Shown here one piece after another: positions 50,682 through 62,100 of a DNA stretch of 64,000 bases. Both the position numbers and the translations under genes were made by a program. The notes under the pieces are model-generated. The model saw nothing but the letters and a program-made list of their open reading frames with translations, searched no databases and was not told where the DNA came from. The first letter of the stretch is position 1. Each line of letters opens with the position of its first letter. Where the stretch lies: NCBI GenBank assembly GCA_037013685.1, contig CM072892.1:186001-250000 (forward strand), written 5' to 3'. Source of the stretch: Acridotheres tristis (Eukaryota; Chordata; Aves; Passeriformes; Sturnidae).

Positions 50682-50805
50682 TGGGTGCTGTGCCCAGGCT
50701 GGCAGCTCCTGGGGCTGTTGCTGGGTGCTGTGCCCAGGCTGGCAGCTCCTGGGGCTGTTGCTGGGTGCTGTGCCCAGGCTGGCAGCTCCTGGGGCTGTTG
50801 CTGGT
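50682..50805 (+). repeat. 40-bp minisatellite, three copies
   Basis: Three almost identical copies containing GGGTGCTGTGCCCAGGCTGG and CAGCTCCTGGGGCTGTTG. Confidence 0.95.
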
Positions 50806-50889
50806 CCCACACCAGCGAGGCTTTGGCCATGGGAAAGGCTGATGCTGCTCCTCGTCCCCTCACTGTGTCTGTTCTGTCTCTTTGTGCAG

Positions 50890-50999
50890 AAGCCGGGGCC
50901 TCTCTGCAGGACACCAGCCCTTCTGCACTCCCTGAAAACGCTGCCACCGATGTTGTTGCTCGGCAGAAAACAATCCGGTTCCAGGTCTGCGAGGACTGA
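50890..50999 (+). other. Candidate alternative last coding exon of LRFN5
   Basis: A good acceptor (TGTCTGTTCTGTCTCTTTG then TGCAG, AG at 50888-50889) precedes a frame that is compatible with the donor at 44963. Joining gives K then 35 codons to a TGA at 50997-50999, for a 733-residue form ending QVCED. An AATAAA follows at 51288-51293. CpG content is higher than in the flanks. Against: the peptide does not match the mammalian LRFN5 tail that I recall, and a chance exon is possible. Confidence 0.25.
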
Positions 51000-51384
51000 C
51001 GTGTGGCTCCGCACTCACCCCACGAAACCTTTACTTGAAGCTGCAGCCGAGGCCCCGTGGCCGTCCAGGTCGGCTGCCTCGATAAACTGTCTTCCCCCTC
51101 ACAGGTTTCCCATCTCCCATCTGCCACTTAAAGTCTACAATACCTGTTTTTTCTGGTGTCCAAGGTTTTTATAACTAAAAACTATGAAGAAAAATCTGGT
51201 GGCAACAGCTGCAGTTCCAGGTCATGTTCCATGTCGCCAGTGGTGAGGTCACGAGCTGTAAACATGGTAGCTTCAATCACCTGAACAAATAAATGTTTTA
51301 CTACAATGGCAAGGGCATGTTGGTTGATCCAGAGGGTTGTGCCTGGCAGATTGGCTGATCCAGAGAGTCCCTGTGCTGCCGGGG
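51000..51384. other. Unique sequence, possible 3' UTR
   Basis: No coding potential seen. AATAAA at 51288-51293. Would be 3' UTR if the exon before it is real. Confidence 0.35.
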
Positions 51385-52023
51385 TCTGTGCCCATGGACT
51401 GACCCCACACTGCCCAGGGTCTGTGCCCTCACAGTGACCCCACACTGCCCGGGGTCTGTGCCCATGGAGTGACCCCACACTGCCCGGGGTCTGTGCCCTC
51501 ACAGTGACCCCACACTGCCCGGGGTCTGTGCCCATGGACTGACCCCACACTGCCCGGGGTCTGTGCCCTCACAGTGACCCCACACTGCCCGGGGTCTGTG
51601 CCCATGGACTGACCCCACACTGCCCGGGGTCTGTGCCCATGGACTGACCCCACACTGCCCGGGGTCTGTGCCCATGGACAGACCCCACACTGCCCGGGGT
51701 CTGTGCCCATGGAGTGACCCCACACTGCCCGGGGTCTGTGCCCATGGACTGACCCCACACTGCCCGGGGTCTGTGCCCATGGAGTGACCCCACACTGCCC
51801 GGGGTCTGTGCCCATGGACAGACCCCACACTGCCCGGGGTCTGTGCCCTCACAGTGACCCCACACTGCCCGGGGTCTGTGCCCTCACAGTGACCCCACAC
51901 TGCCCGGGGTCTGTGCCCATGGAGTGACCCCACACTGCCCGGGGTCTGTGCCCATGGACAGACCCCACACTGCCCGGGGTCTGTGCCCATGGAGTGACCC
52001 CACACTGCCCGGGGTCTGTGCCC
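51385..52023 (+). repeat. 35-bp minisatellite, about 0.64 kb
   Basis: About 18 units containing CACACTGCCCGGGGTCTGTG, then CCCATGGACTGACC, CCCATGGAGTGACC or CCCTCACAGTGACC. Each unit has one CpG. The order of the unit types suggests higher-order duplication. Confidence 0.97.
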
Positions 52024-55000
52024 AGCCAAGCTCTGTGAATTCAGGTGGGCACTGCAGCCAGCAGTGGTGGGAGGTTCGTGTGTCTCTGAGTGGGAGCACT
52101 GAGCTGTGTCCCAGCCCGTTGTTGCCACTGGCCCGGGGTGACCAGCTGGGTCAGGCAGCTGTGCCACCAGGGAGCTGCTTGGCTTTGCCCCTTGGTGCTG
52201 GGCAGGGACAGGATTTGGGCAGAGGGAGCCCCGTGTGCCCTTGCTGCCCCACAGAGCCCCCCTTCCCTGTGCCAGGAGGGCAGCCTGGGCTGTGGTGGGT
52301 GACAGCACTGCAGGCTGCTCCAGCACCGTGTGCCAGGAGCTCTGGGCCAGTGTCAGCCCTACCAGGATGGCCTAGGGTGGGGGGACAGCTGAGGACTGGC
52401 CTGGCACTCTCTCATGCAGCCTTGCCTTGCTCCTCTAACAAGACCAAAGGGGATTTTTGGATTTTTTTTTTTTCTTTTCTCCCTTGTCAGCATTCCATCT
52501 GGCTCACAGATATAATTAGAGCTTCCTCAGAAGCACAGTGAATCAGCCAGCCTTAACATAACTTCAGGAGAGCAGCTCTCAGCTCTGGTAAGTGTGTCTT
52601 GTCACCAGGACTGGGGCTGCCCACGTGGGGCTCTCCTGGGCCCACTGCTGTGCTGATGATGGACCTCAGCTGGGCCAACTGGATAAGTGACTTGCCCATG
52701 GCTCGTCTGTACCAGCAGAGACATCAACATGTCCCCAGGACATAACAGTCCATGGAGGAGAGGCTGAGCTGAGCCAAGAGCCTCACCCATCAGGTCCCCT
52801 CCTGAGCTTCCTCTTCTGATGCTGCAGAGACAGGATTCACCCCTTGGCATTGGCAAGGAGACCCCAAGCTTGGCACCCAAGGCTTGTGCCTGTGTAAAAA
52901 GTTCAGTCCTGGTCTGGCCCCACAGGCCCTGGGGCAGATGCTCCATGGTCCATCCAGTGCCCAGCATTCCATGCCCAGGGGCGCTGCAGGGACAAAGCCA
53001 AGGCTTTGATCAGCACTTGGATCATGGCTCTTTTCCTCACACAGCCTGAGCAGTGATGTTTCTGGTGCTGCACACAGCCTGGATTTCCTGGGGATTACAG
53101 TAACAGCAGGTATTGCTCTTCCTTTCCTTGCTGTGCAGTGCAAATGGGGTTTCAGTTCTGGAGGAGACTGAGCCCCGGATAAACTCTTCAATAAAATGTT
53201 CAGTGGAAGTTGAGTCCACAGACCCATCCCCTCTCTGCAGACTGGAGTGACTCGAGTGAAGTTCATGACCACTGACCTCCCTGGGGGCAGGCAGGTGACC
53301 CTGAGCTCTGCAAAGCAGCTGGGCAGAGCGAATTCATGGGCCAGGAGTGTGAGGTACAGGAGTAGCAGAGGCTGCTGCTGCCTGCTGGCACCCTGTGTGC
53401 AGCCGTGCAACTGCTGGAACCCTTGTTACACCAACGTGCTCCCAGTTCCAGCTGCACACACCACATCCATGCTCAGGATTTCATTCCACATTACTATCTT
53501 GCTGTTCCCTTCACCCAGTGGCTCAAATTTCAGGCTGCCATGCACAGAGCAGAGCTACTTTCCCCTTGCTGATTCCTTTCGGTATCCTTTTAATTAATTG
53601 TCAAGATAAGTTCCACGTGCCTGTTTGATGTTAACTGGAAATGCAGCTTTCATGGGGCAGAATTCACTGCAGTTGTGAATCAGGTTTGGGAAAAAAAACC
53701 CTGGAAGTCTGTGGAGTAGAGTGTGCTTGCTTGTATGGTGCCGTGAGTGATCCTCTTGTTGGGCAGGAAGTAGGGGCAGCTCTGCCCAGGATGGCATTTC
53801 ATCCATAAAGGGTTTAGAGGAACATCAGCAAACAAAAGTCACCTATTACGAGATCCACTGCTGTCTGCCGAATGCCACAGCAATCCCTTTTCCCAGTTGG
53901 ACTGGAAACAGCGTGGTCCTGCAGGATGATTTCAGGCTGCAATATGCACCACCACGTCTGTGCCCGTGCTGCTGAGGGGCAGTAATTACACTGCTCAGAA
54001 ACACTCCTTCACTCCAAGTGGCCTAATATTCATCTTCATTCTTTAGGAGTGTTCATCCCTAAAAAATGTTCTGATCCTTGAAGTCCTAAAATCCTACTGA
54101 AATTTGAAATAGATGGAATCTAATCTGTACCTGGTCCTCCTGTCACTGTCTCAGAAGACAATGTGGGTAATTCGCTGTTGGGCTGGAACCTTCCCTGAAC
54201 ATTAGGGAGATGAAAACAGTTTTTTGTGCCTGGGCATTCTGTGCCAGGGCTGCTGAAGAGGCAGGACAGCAGCAGGACTCTGCTCCTGCTGCCTCTGCAG
54301 CTGCTGGCCAGGGGGCTCGGGCTGGGTTTGGGAGCAGCCTCCCCCCAGGCAGCAGAGCAGGGACAGAGTGTGGCACCTCTGTCCATGGAGCTTTGGGAGA
54401 GCCAAGGGGTAAAGCCCTGAGTCACCAGGGCTGAGAGGGGCAGGGACCAGGGCACAGACCCCTGGGAGTCCCACCCAGGCAGTTCCATGTTTCTAGGATT
54501 CAGCATGGAGCAAGGGCATGGGGGTTAACCCAAACCCCGACAAATCAGCCTCCAAGGGATGGCAGGGAACATCTTCCCTGCAAGTGTGGTGTTGTACAGT
54601 TTACTGAAAGCAGAGAAAATTTAAGCTGTATTTGCCTCGTGTTTTGGTCGAGTTGAAACCCTTTACAAGAGGTGAGAAGGTGGAAGGCAAACCCTTAGAA
54701 AACATTTATTTTGCAGTCACAATAAAAGCCATTCTTGAAAGAAAAAAATCAGCTGTAGCTTTCCCAGAAGACTGTAACCCATCCAAACCTGGGCTCAGGC
54801 TGACCTGAAGGTTCAGGAGCAGGAGCAGAGGGAACAGTGTGGCTCTTGGGGTGGTGACAGTCCCAGACCCTCCAGAGTGCTTGGCCAGCAGTGTGGGGAG
54901 GATTCTGTACTCGTTACACAGGGACTGTGTCTGACACTGCAATAAGAGATGTCTGGTGAAAAATGGTGCTGCAGAAGTGAGTGCCATTTGAGAACATGTT

Positions 55001-55465
55001 CATGGTTGCTTGTGCTGGATAAACCTCTGCCTGGAGCTCTGTGGAGTCTCAGTACTGCTTCTTAAACAGGGTTGAGCTCTATTTGTGTATTTTTGCAGAT
55101 GTAGTGGATAAATGTGGTGCACAAGTGTCCTTTCTGTCCCCGTTACTCCCTCACATTGCCTGAACAAATAAGTGGTTGAGTTCGGCTGAGAGGCTGCTAG
55201 TTGTGCTTTGGAGTGATGCAGCAGGGTACAAATTGCAAAGAGCGTCTCCACAGGTTGCAATAAACTGAGCTTACAAAAAGAAAATCCTCCGGAATAGGAG
55301 AGCTAGGATTGTGTTTCTCATTTGGACACAGAGGAATGGTGCACTGACATTGCCAGAGGCACAGGGTGTGCGTGATTTGTGGTGGTGGAAGTACCTGCCC
55401 TGTATCCAAACTGCCAGCGGTCAGGGTGTGCTGGCTCCGGCTACAGGAGTGCCGGGCAGGACAGG
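52024..55465. other. Unique sequence, no gene seen
   Basis: Complex AT-richer stretches at 53450-53660 and 53820-54130 could be conserved non-coding DNA. No exon recognised. Confidence 0.5.
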
Positions 55466-55668
55466 AGCTGTGGGCACGGTGGGTGCAGGAGCTGTGGGCA
55501 CGGTGGGTGCAGGAGCGCTGGGCACGGTGGGTGCAGGAGCTCTGGGCACGGTGGGTGCAGGAGCGCTGGGCACGGTGGGTGCCAGGAGCGCTGGGCACGG
55601 TGGGTGCAGGAGCTCTGGGCACGGTGGGTGCAGGAGCTCTGGGCACGGTGGGTGCAGGAGCTCTGGCG
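55466..55668 (+). repeat. 24-bp minisatellite
   Basis: About eight units of GGGCACGGTGGGTGCAGGAG plus CTCT, CTGT or CGCT. Being a multiple of three it keeps several frames open. Confidence 0.96.
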
Positions 55669-55770
55669 TCCCCGGCCGCAGAGCTGGGTCAGGCCCTTGG
55701 CCCCTGCCCCCCACATCCAGCGACAGACGGAACCCCCGACCGGGCGAAGGCAGCGGGAGCAGCCCGGGGC

Positions 55771-55980
55771 CGTGTCCGTGCCCGTGTCCGTGTCCGTGTC
55801 GGTGTCCGTGTCCGTGTCCGGTCCGTGCCCGTGTCCGTGTCCGTGCCCGTGTCCGTGTCGGTGTCCGTGTCCGTGTCCGTGTCCGTGCCCGTGTCGGTGT
55901 CGGTGTCCGTGTCCGTGTCCGTGTCGGTGTCCGTGTCCGTGTCCGTGTCCGTGTCCGTGTCCGTGTCCGGTCCGTGCCCG

Positions 55981-56013
<33 letters not shown>

Positions 56014-56046
56014 CCGTGTCCGTGTCGGTGTCCGTGTCCGTGTCCG

Positions 56047-56108
<62 letters not shown>

Positions 56109-56252
56109 TCCGTGTCCGTGTCCGTGCCCGTGTCCGTGTCCGTGCCCGTGTCCGTGTCCGTGTCGGTGTCCGTGTCCGTGTCCGTGTCCGTGTCCGTGTC
56201 CGTGTCCGGTCCGTGTCCGTGTCCGTGCCCGGTCCGTGTCCGTGTCCGTGCC
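55771..56252 (+). repeat. (GTCCGT)n hexamer array rich in CpG, about 0.48 kb
   Basis: About 80 hexamers of GTCCGT with variants GCCCGT and GTCGGT and three GTCCGGTCCGTG joints. Nearly every unit holds a CpG. All six frames are open (arginine/valine, cysteine/proline, threonine/aspartate dipeptides), giving false frames of over 300 codons. Confidence 0.97.
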
Positions 56253-56640
56253 GGAGGAGCGATGGTTCGGCTCGGTTCCCTCACGGGATTTCCGTGCCGC
56301 AGAGTTTCCGTGTCCTGGAGCCCCCGCAGCTCGGCTGGCAGAGCGCCCCCGGCTCCGGGCACGGAGTTTGGTCCCCGCTCGGGGCCCGCGGGATGCTCGG
56401 CTCTGCGGGAATGGCCAGCGCTCCTGGGCAGGGCTGGAGAGCGACATTTCTGCTCCTGGCCCCAAAAGCATGACCCCGCACCGGCCCTGAGCTGCTGTGG
56501 GTCCGAGTGGGCACAAAGCCCCCGGCCGAGAGCTGCACTGGCACTGCCTCGGCTCCGGCGTGGAGGATGGGCTGGAGCTGTGTGCTGTGCCAGCCGGCGC
56601 GTCTGAGGGACAGACCCTCGGTAAAGAGAAGTGATTTAAT
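56253..56640. promoter_or_regulatory. Small CpG-rich region next to the hexamer array
   Basis: Unique sequence with undepleted CpG (for example 56253-56420). It could be a small CpG island or simply a GC-rich flank. No promoter element or exon recognised. Confidence 0.3.
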
Positions 56641-58013
56641 ATTTCCATGAAATACAAACCGTAAACAGGATTTCAGGAGGGAATGGTATCAAATATGCTG
56701 ATAGTCTTCAGATGTGTTTTGAATAAAAAGGGTGTGCACGTGGGGTGTGACTGAAGAGGAAAGGAACCATCTCCCTGGTGAGTGTGATGGGTGGGGAAGC
56801 ACACGGAGAGTTTGCAGGCCTGAAGGAGAGCCTGGAACTGCCGAGGTGGGGGCCAGGGGCTGCTCACTCCGGGCTCTGCTGTATGCCTAGGAGAATTCTC
56901 TCAGGGCAGACTGCGGGATTGGCACAGAACCTTTTGAGGCGAGGGACTCTAAGGACATTTCCTGTGATTCTGTGATAGAGAAAGAGCTTCGGTCTAAATA
57001 GAAGTCTCCTAATTTTGGAAGGAAAGCAAATGAGCTGGAGGTCGCACTCATATCCATAGCACGTGGCACTTGCCTTTGCTCCTTCCAAGCAGCCGTTCTG
57101 CCCAGCACGCCGAAGGAGGAGGAAGTTGGCAGATGAAGCCTCTTGTCCTACTGTACCTCCTGCAAAGATCCCATGAGGGGATCCAGGGGAAAGGAGTCCT
57201 AAATCACACTAGCAAGCTCTTTTGTGGAACTGTGTGGAAGAGGGAAGCTCAGCTGCTCAAGGAATGGGAGTTTGCTCTGTGTAAGACAGATGTGCACAGA
57301 CAGACCCTTATGGAACAGTAAAACAAGACCCCCTTGCCCAGGCATTCTCAGAGGTCTCCAACCCAAACCATTCCATGATTCTCTGTACCAGGCACACACT
57401 ACTCTTTTTCCTTCACGTTTCATTCCTCCAGTTGCAATGTGTTACCTTGGGCTGGTTGAGAAGATGCTGACAGTGACTACAAGCACAAGGAAATCATCCC
57501 AGGAAACCCTTCAAGGGCTGCGTGTGGGTCCTGGAGCTCTTTATAACACAATTAAACCTCAGTTACAATCGTGTGAGCCAGTGACATTCTGCTGTTTGAC
57601 TTGTCACCACCCTGCTGACTCCCAGCTGCTGGACTCCTCCAGACCGATGGCTCCTGGGCTCTGGGGTTTGTCCCTCTGAATGGAGATGGTTTTTTCCAGA
57701 CTGGCTGAATTCCACTGGACTGTGCTGGCGTGGTGCTCCACACAAACCTGGCCCAGGAAGCCACCTGTGCTGGCTGTGCTGGCTGTCTCTCTCGGCTGCC
57801 AGGCTGGAATGTGCCCTCGGCACTGGGGAGGGACTTCCCTGCCTCGGTGTCTCTTTGCACTCGGTTTGATGTCAACAACAACTGCGGGGCCAGTCTACTG
57901 TCCTTAACACGGTGCTGTGGGACTCTGCTTAAAATGCATCTGCAGTTCTTCAGGCACTTTCCTTCTGCTTCACATATAGTGCATTTGTAGCATGGAGCAA
58001 GGATTTGAGCAGG
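56641..58013. other. Unique sequence with CR1 relics, no gene seen
   Basis: A CR1 + strand end relic is at 57336-57388 (CAACCCAAACCATTCCATGA), and a weaker one at 56930-56975 (TCCTGTGATTCTGTGAT). No exon recognised. Confidence 0.55.
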
Positions 58014-58088
58014 GATTTAGGATTTAGGATTTAGGATTCAGGATTTAGGATTTAGGATTTAGGATTCAGGATTTAGGATTTAGGATAC
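58014..58088 (+). repeat. (GGATTTA)n heptamer array
   Basis: About eleven GGATTTA or GGATTCA units. Confidence 0.95.
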
Positions 58089-58892
58089 AATCCCCGTTGC
58101 CATTCACAGCAGGATGGATCCACAGGATGGTTTGTTTTCACTGCACAGACTTCACAGTGGGGCTGCCCAGGATTTCTCTTTCAACAATCTCCCTCCTCCT
58201 CTCCCCTTGGCCTGTGCCTTAAGAAGAATCTCAGCCTTGTGGCATGTCCAGCCTGTGGAAGTTCAGCCCAGCTCTGCCAGGACCTTGTGCTGGCAGGACC
58301 CCCCAGCCCCAGGACCGGGCCGTGCCTTCTGCTGCCCCTCCTCTCAGCTGGCTGCGGTGGAGGGAAACACAAACCCCCACAATTCCTTCAACTAAATCAA
58401 AACCCACAATGTAATTTAAGAAAGGAGTGGAACAGAGCCGAGCAGAGGTTTCTATGTTGTTAAATTTTCTTTTATTTAGAGGAACTAGGGATGCAGTAAG
58501 AAATGGCTTGGGTTTTTTTGTCTGTTTGTGGTGGGTTTTTTTTTGTTTTGGTTTTGGTTTTGGTTTGTTTTTTATTTCTGTTGGGTTTCATCTTTGCATG
58601 GTGAAATAATGAAACCCAGCCCTGCTGGTCCAGGCAAACATATCCAGCTCCTAAGCGTGTACTGATGCTTTGAAGGAGGAAAAAAAGGGGAGGGGAAGGG
58701 AATACGCAACACATTTAACATGGTTTTACATTAAATCTTCATTATCTTTGCCCCACTGGGTGTATGTGATAGCACTTCATTTGCCAGCTGTGCACAGCTG
58801 GGCGCTCTGGAGCGCAGCAAAGCCCCGAGGAGCGCGGGATGGGCTGGCACTGTGGGATCTGTGGGGGTGCGGGTCCCTCCTGTGCCCAGCCC
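58089..58892. other. Unique sequence with a T/G-rich tract
   Basis: 58506-58580 is T-rich with several GGTTTT units. No gene seen. Confidence 0.5.
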
Positions 58893-59043
58893 CAGCAGTG
58901 CGGGGGTCCCGGGGGGTGTGCGGGGGTCCCGGGGGGTGTGAGGGGTCCCGCGGGGTGTGCGGGGGTCCCGGGGAGGTGTGCGGGGGTCCCGGGGGGTGTG
59001 AGGGGTCCCGGGGGGTGTGCGGGGTCCCGGGGGGTGTGCGGGG
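58893..59043 (+). repeat. 18-19-bp G-rich minisatellite
   Basis: About eight units of GTGCGGGGGTCCCGGGGG, or with GTGAGGGGTCCC. Runs of four to six G in most units. Confidence 0.94.
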
Positions 59044-59140
59044 CAGGACGAGGCTGGGTCACTGCCTCGGAGCACCCCTGGGGTGGCCGTGGGGTGGGGA
59101 CAGCAGCCAGGCCCGGGGCACTGAGCTGCGGCTGCCCAGC

Positions 59141-59183
59141 TGTGGCCAGCTGTGGCCAGCTGTGGCCAGCTGTGGCCAGCTGT
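59141..59183 (+). repeat. (CAGCTGTGGC)n decamer, four to five copies
   Basis: Perfect tandem CAGCTGTGGC units, each with an E-box CAGCTG. Confidence 0.95.
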
Positions 59184-62100
59184 GCCCGGGGCAGAGCAGC
59201 CTCTCGCCGGGTCCCGCTCACCAACAGCTGCACCCTCCTCACGGATCCCCTTCCCCTCTCCCCGGGCTGGGTCCGGAGCCGCACAAACTCCCAGAGTTAA
59301 CGCAGTGACAGGGAGGGGCTGGCGCCTCCTTCTGCTTTCCCTAATTCGCTTTTGTATCGCTTACAGGAATGGAACTCATTGAAATTGTCTTTAGCGGCTC
59401 TTTGTCATCTCATCCATTTGTTGTTGGTTTTTCCCCCCTTCAAAAAAAAAAAAAAAAGTTTGTTTATTTTTCACTGTCTACAACCTCTGCCTCTCTGCCT
59501 TTGCTTTACATTTAATCTTAGCGTCATTTGTCTTTGCCCCTATTCAGAATCAATGAAGCGGTGAAAAAGGAAGATTTGCATGCGAAAGAGTGTGAATTTG
59601 AGAGTGTATTGGAGCTGTGCACTTAGAGTGCTGGTGTGTTTTGGTTGGTTTGGTTTTGGTTTTTTGGGGAGGTGTTTTAATTTTACTTTGGTTTGGGGTT
59701 TTGTTGTTGTTGTGGGGGCTTTTTGTTTATTTTTGTTTTGATTTTGCTTTTGCTTTTTAAAAAAGAATTTACATTTTCTCCTGTCCCTTTTCTGGCTGGA
59801 ACTTCTTAAATTCTCATACATTTCCCACTGTCGTTCTTGCCAATACCAAAGTATTTTCAAATATATTTTTCCTATCTCAATGTGTTAAGAAAACAAATCA
59901 CCTCTGAAATGCCTTTTTGTGCGCGATTTTCCTTTGGTAGTTCCATTGAGTGGTGTGAGGTGTTCCCCAGCACCTTTCCTGGTGAGAGGAGACTCAAACC
60001 TGGCGAAAAAGGTGATGGATGGGAGAGACCGAGCCCACTGTGTGCTGCGTTTGTCAGCGGCCCTGTGGTGTCACTGGCGGGGCTGTTGGTCCCTGGCACG
60101 GGAACTGAGGAGCTGCAGCCAGAGCTGGGCAGGGACCCCGGCCCGGCTGGGCACTGCTCAGCTGCCAGCAGCCCTTTCTGGGCAATCACCGCTTTATTGA
60201 AATGTTTAATACGGGGAGGAAGCGAGGCCGTGACTGCTGGGCCTGTTACTCTGCATTTCAGCCCAAGAAATCAATCTCAGGTTTCCACCTGGTCCCGAAG
60301 CCGGGGCAGGTGAGTGCAGAGGGAGCAGCTGGTGCATCCCTGGGTGCATCCTGCGGGATCCTGCTGAGCTGTGCCGGGCTCTGGGGTATGGACTGCTCTG
60401 CAGCCTCACCAGGGCTCGGCTCAAACCTTCTGACCTGCAAACAGGTTGTGATCAATTGCTTCGGTATTTTACTTTGAGTTCTGCTCGGACACTCTGGGCA
60501 GTCCTGCAGTTTGTTGTGGATATTTTGCTGTAAAACACTGAAAATGCTGCATTCTTGGCTGTTTGCCCATAAACTTAGGCTAAAGAAGTTTCCTGACCTT
60601 GGAAGGGTGAAAAAAGAGGCAGGCGAATGCATGCATGTGATGTTTAAGAAAGTCAGAAATCCAGGCTGGAATGAGAAGTAATTTAGTCATCCCTTTGGAG
60701 TTGTTTTCTACAAGAAAACATGTACTGAGTATCAAATTTGCATCCAGTTGCTTTGATATCAATGGTACAAGACAGTATGAATTTCTTAAAAGACGGAATT
60801 TGAATTTAGCCCTGTGTTGTGGTAGCCCAGAGCCAGGCTGGCAGCCGGAGCTGGGACTGGAGCAGGCTCCTCTGGGCGGCTCTGGGGGCTCTGCTGGGGA
60901 TGTCACAAGTTGTTTTGCACAGAGTGTGTCCTTTGGAAAGCTGCTGCCAACACAGCTGGGACAAATCTGTGAGTACGTTGCATTTTGAAGGTTCTAGACC
61001 AAAGGGAGCTGTTAATTATTGCAACAATGAGCTCGGGTGTGAGATGCAGCCCTGCAGCCCCGAGTGCAGGGAGAGCTGGGCGCTCTCATCCCGCAGGCTC
61101 GGCTGCTGTTCAGCGCTCTCCGCCACCAAGGGCAGGCAGTGCTGCCAGCCCGGGACCGTCCTGGCTCCCGGTGCTGCCCCGGCATCAGCCCCGTGTGCGG
61201 AGGGAGCCCGGGCACGGCTGCGCTCGTCCCTGTCACAGCAGCAGCGTCCCAGGGTCCCTGGCAGCAGGGCCATGGCAGGTTTGACACTGCAGCAGAGCCA
61301 GGATGGGCACGCTGGGCATGGCCCTGGGCCAGCTGGTGCCTCTGGCCACCTCCGGCTTCCTGCGTGCTTCCTGCTCCCTGAGCATCTTCCCAGCCTTCTG
61401 CAACGGCTCGGCTGTTCTGGACATTTCCTCACTGAACTATCCAAATTCTCATTAGTTTTAATTTTGCTGTTGCTAAGAGAGCTCCATGGGCTCCTGCCGA
61501 CCAGGAGGTCTCATCCAGTGTGAGCTCTGCGCTGGGGCAGCGCCCGGCACCGCCTGCGAGGGCAGAGCAAACTCCTGCTGCCAGGGTCTGTTTCGGCTGC
61601 AGTTTAATTCCCCTTAATGAAAGACTTGCTCGTGCTAATGAGGAGCTGTGCTGGGTGCTGGGACCCCTGTGTGACCCCAGTTCACACGAGGAGAAGCTCA
61701 GTGCAGGAGGGTGCCAGCACCCCCAGTCCTGTGAGCCCCAGCTCCCGGAGCTCCTCCTTCCACAAACGCTGGCAAATTCACCTGGGGAGATTTCCGTGTG
61801 TTTTTAACGACTTTTAAATGATGGTTAGCTAGTTTGGCGTGTACATGTTCGTGCTGATGTAACTGGATTAATAATAAGTGCTGCTCTATTTCAATGAGCT
61901 GGTGAAACGTCAATGGGAGCAGCAGCAAACGCGGCCCTCGCTCCACGCTGCCTCTGCCCCTGACACCATCACGGGGTACCAAATGAAATGGGGGTGTTCC
62001 ATGGCACCACAGCACTTCTCTGAGCTGTCCGGGGTTTCACTGGATGATGCCAGCTAATTGCCCTTGAGTTCATTAATGAGAAAACTCTGCAGTTATGCGA

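Noticed and set aside
51499..52326. 275-codon minus-strand frame with TDPGQCGV repeats
   Set aside because: Made by the 35-bp minisatellite.
55311..56657. Six-frame open region with RV, CP, TD, VS, HG and GT dipeptides
   Set aside because: Hexamer array read in all frames.
58014..58088. Resemblance of GGATTTA repeats to telomeric TTTAGGG
   Set aside because: Vertebrate telomeres are TTAGGG; this unit has a different base and is an ordinary microsatellite.
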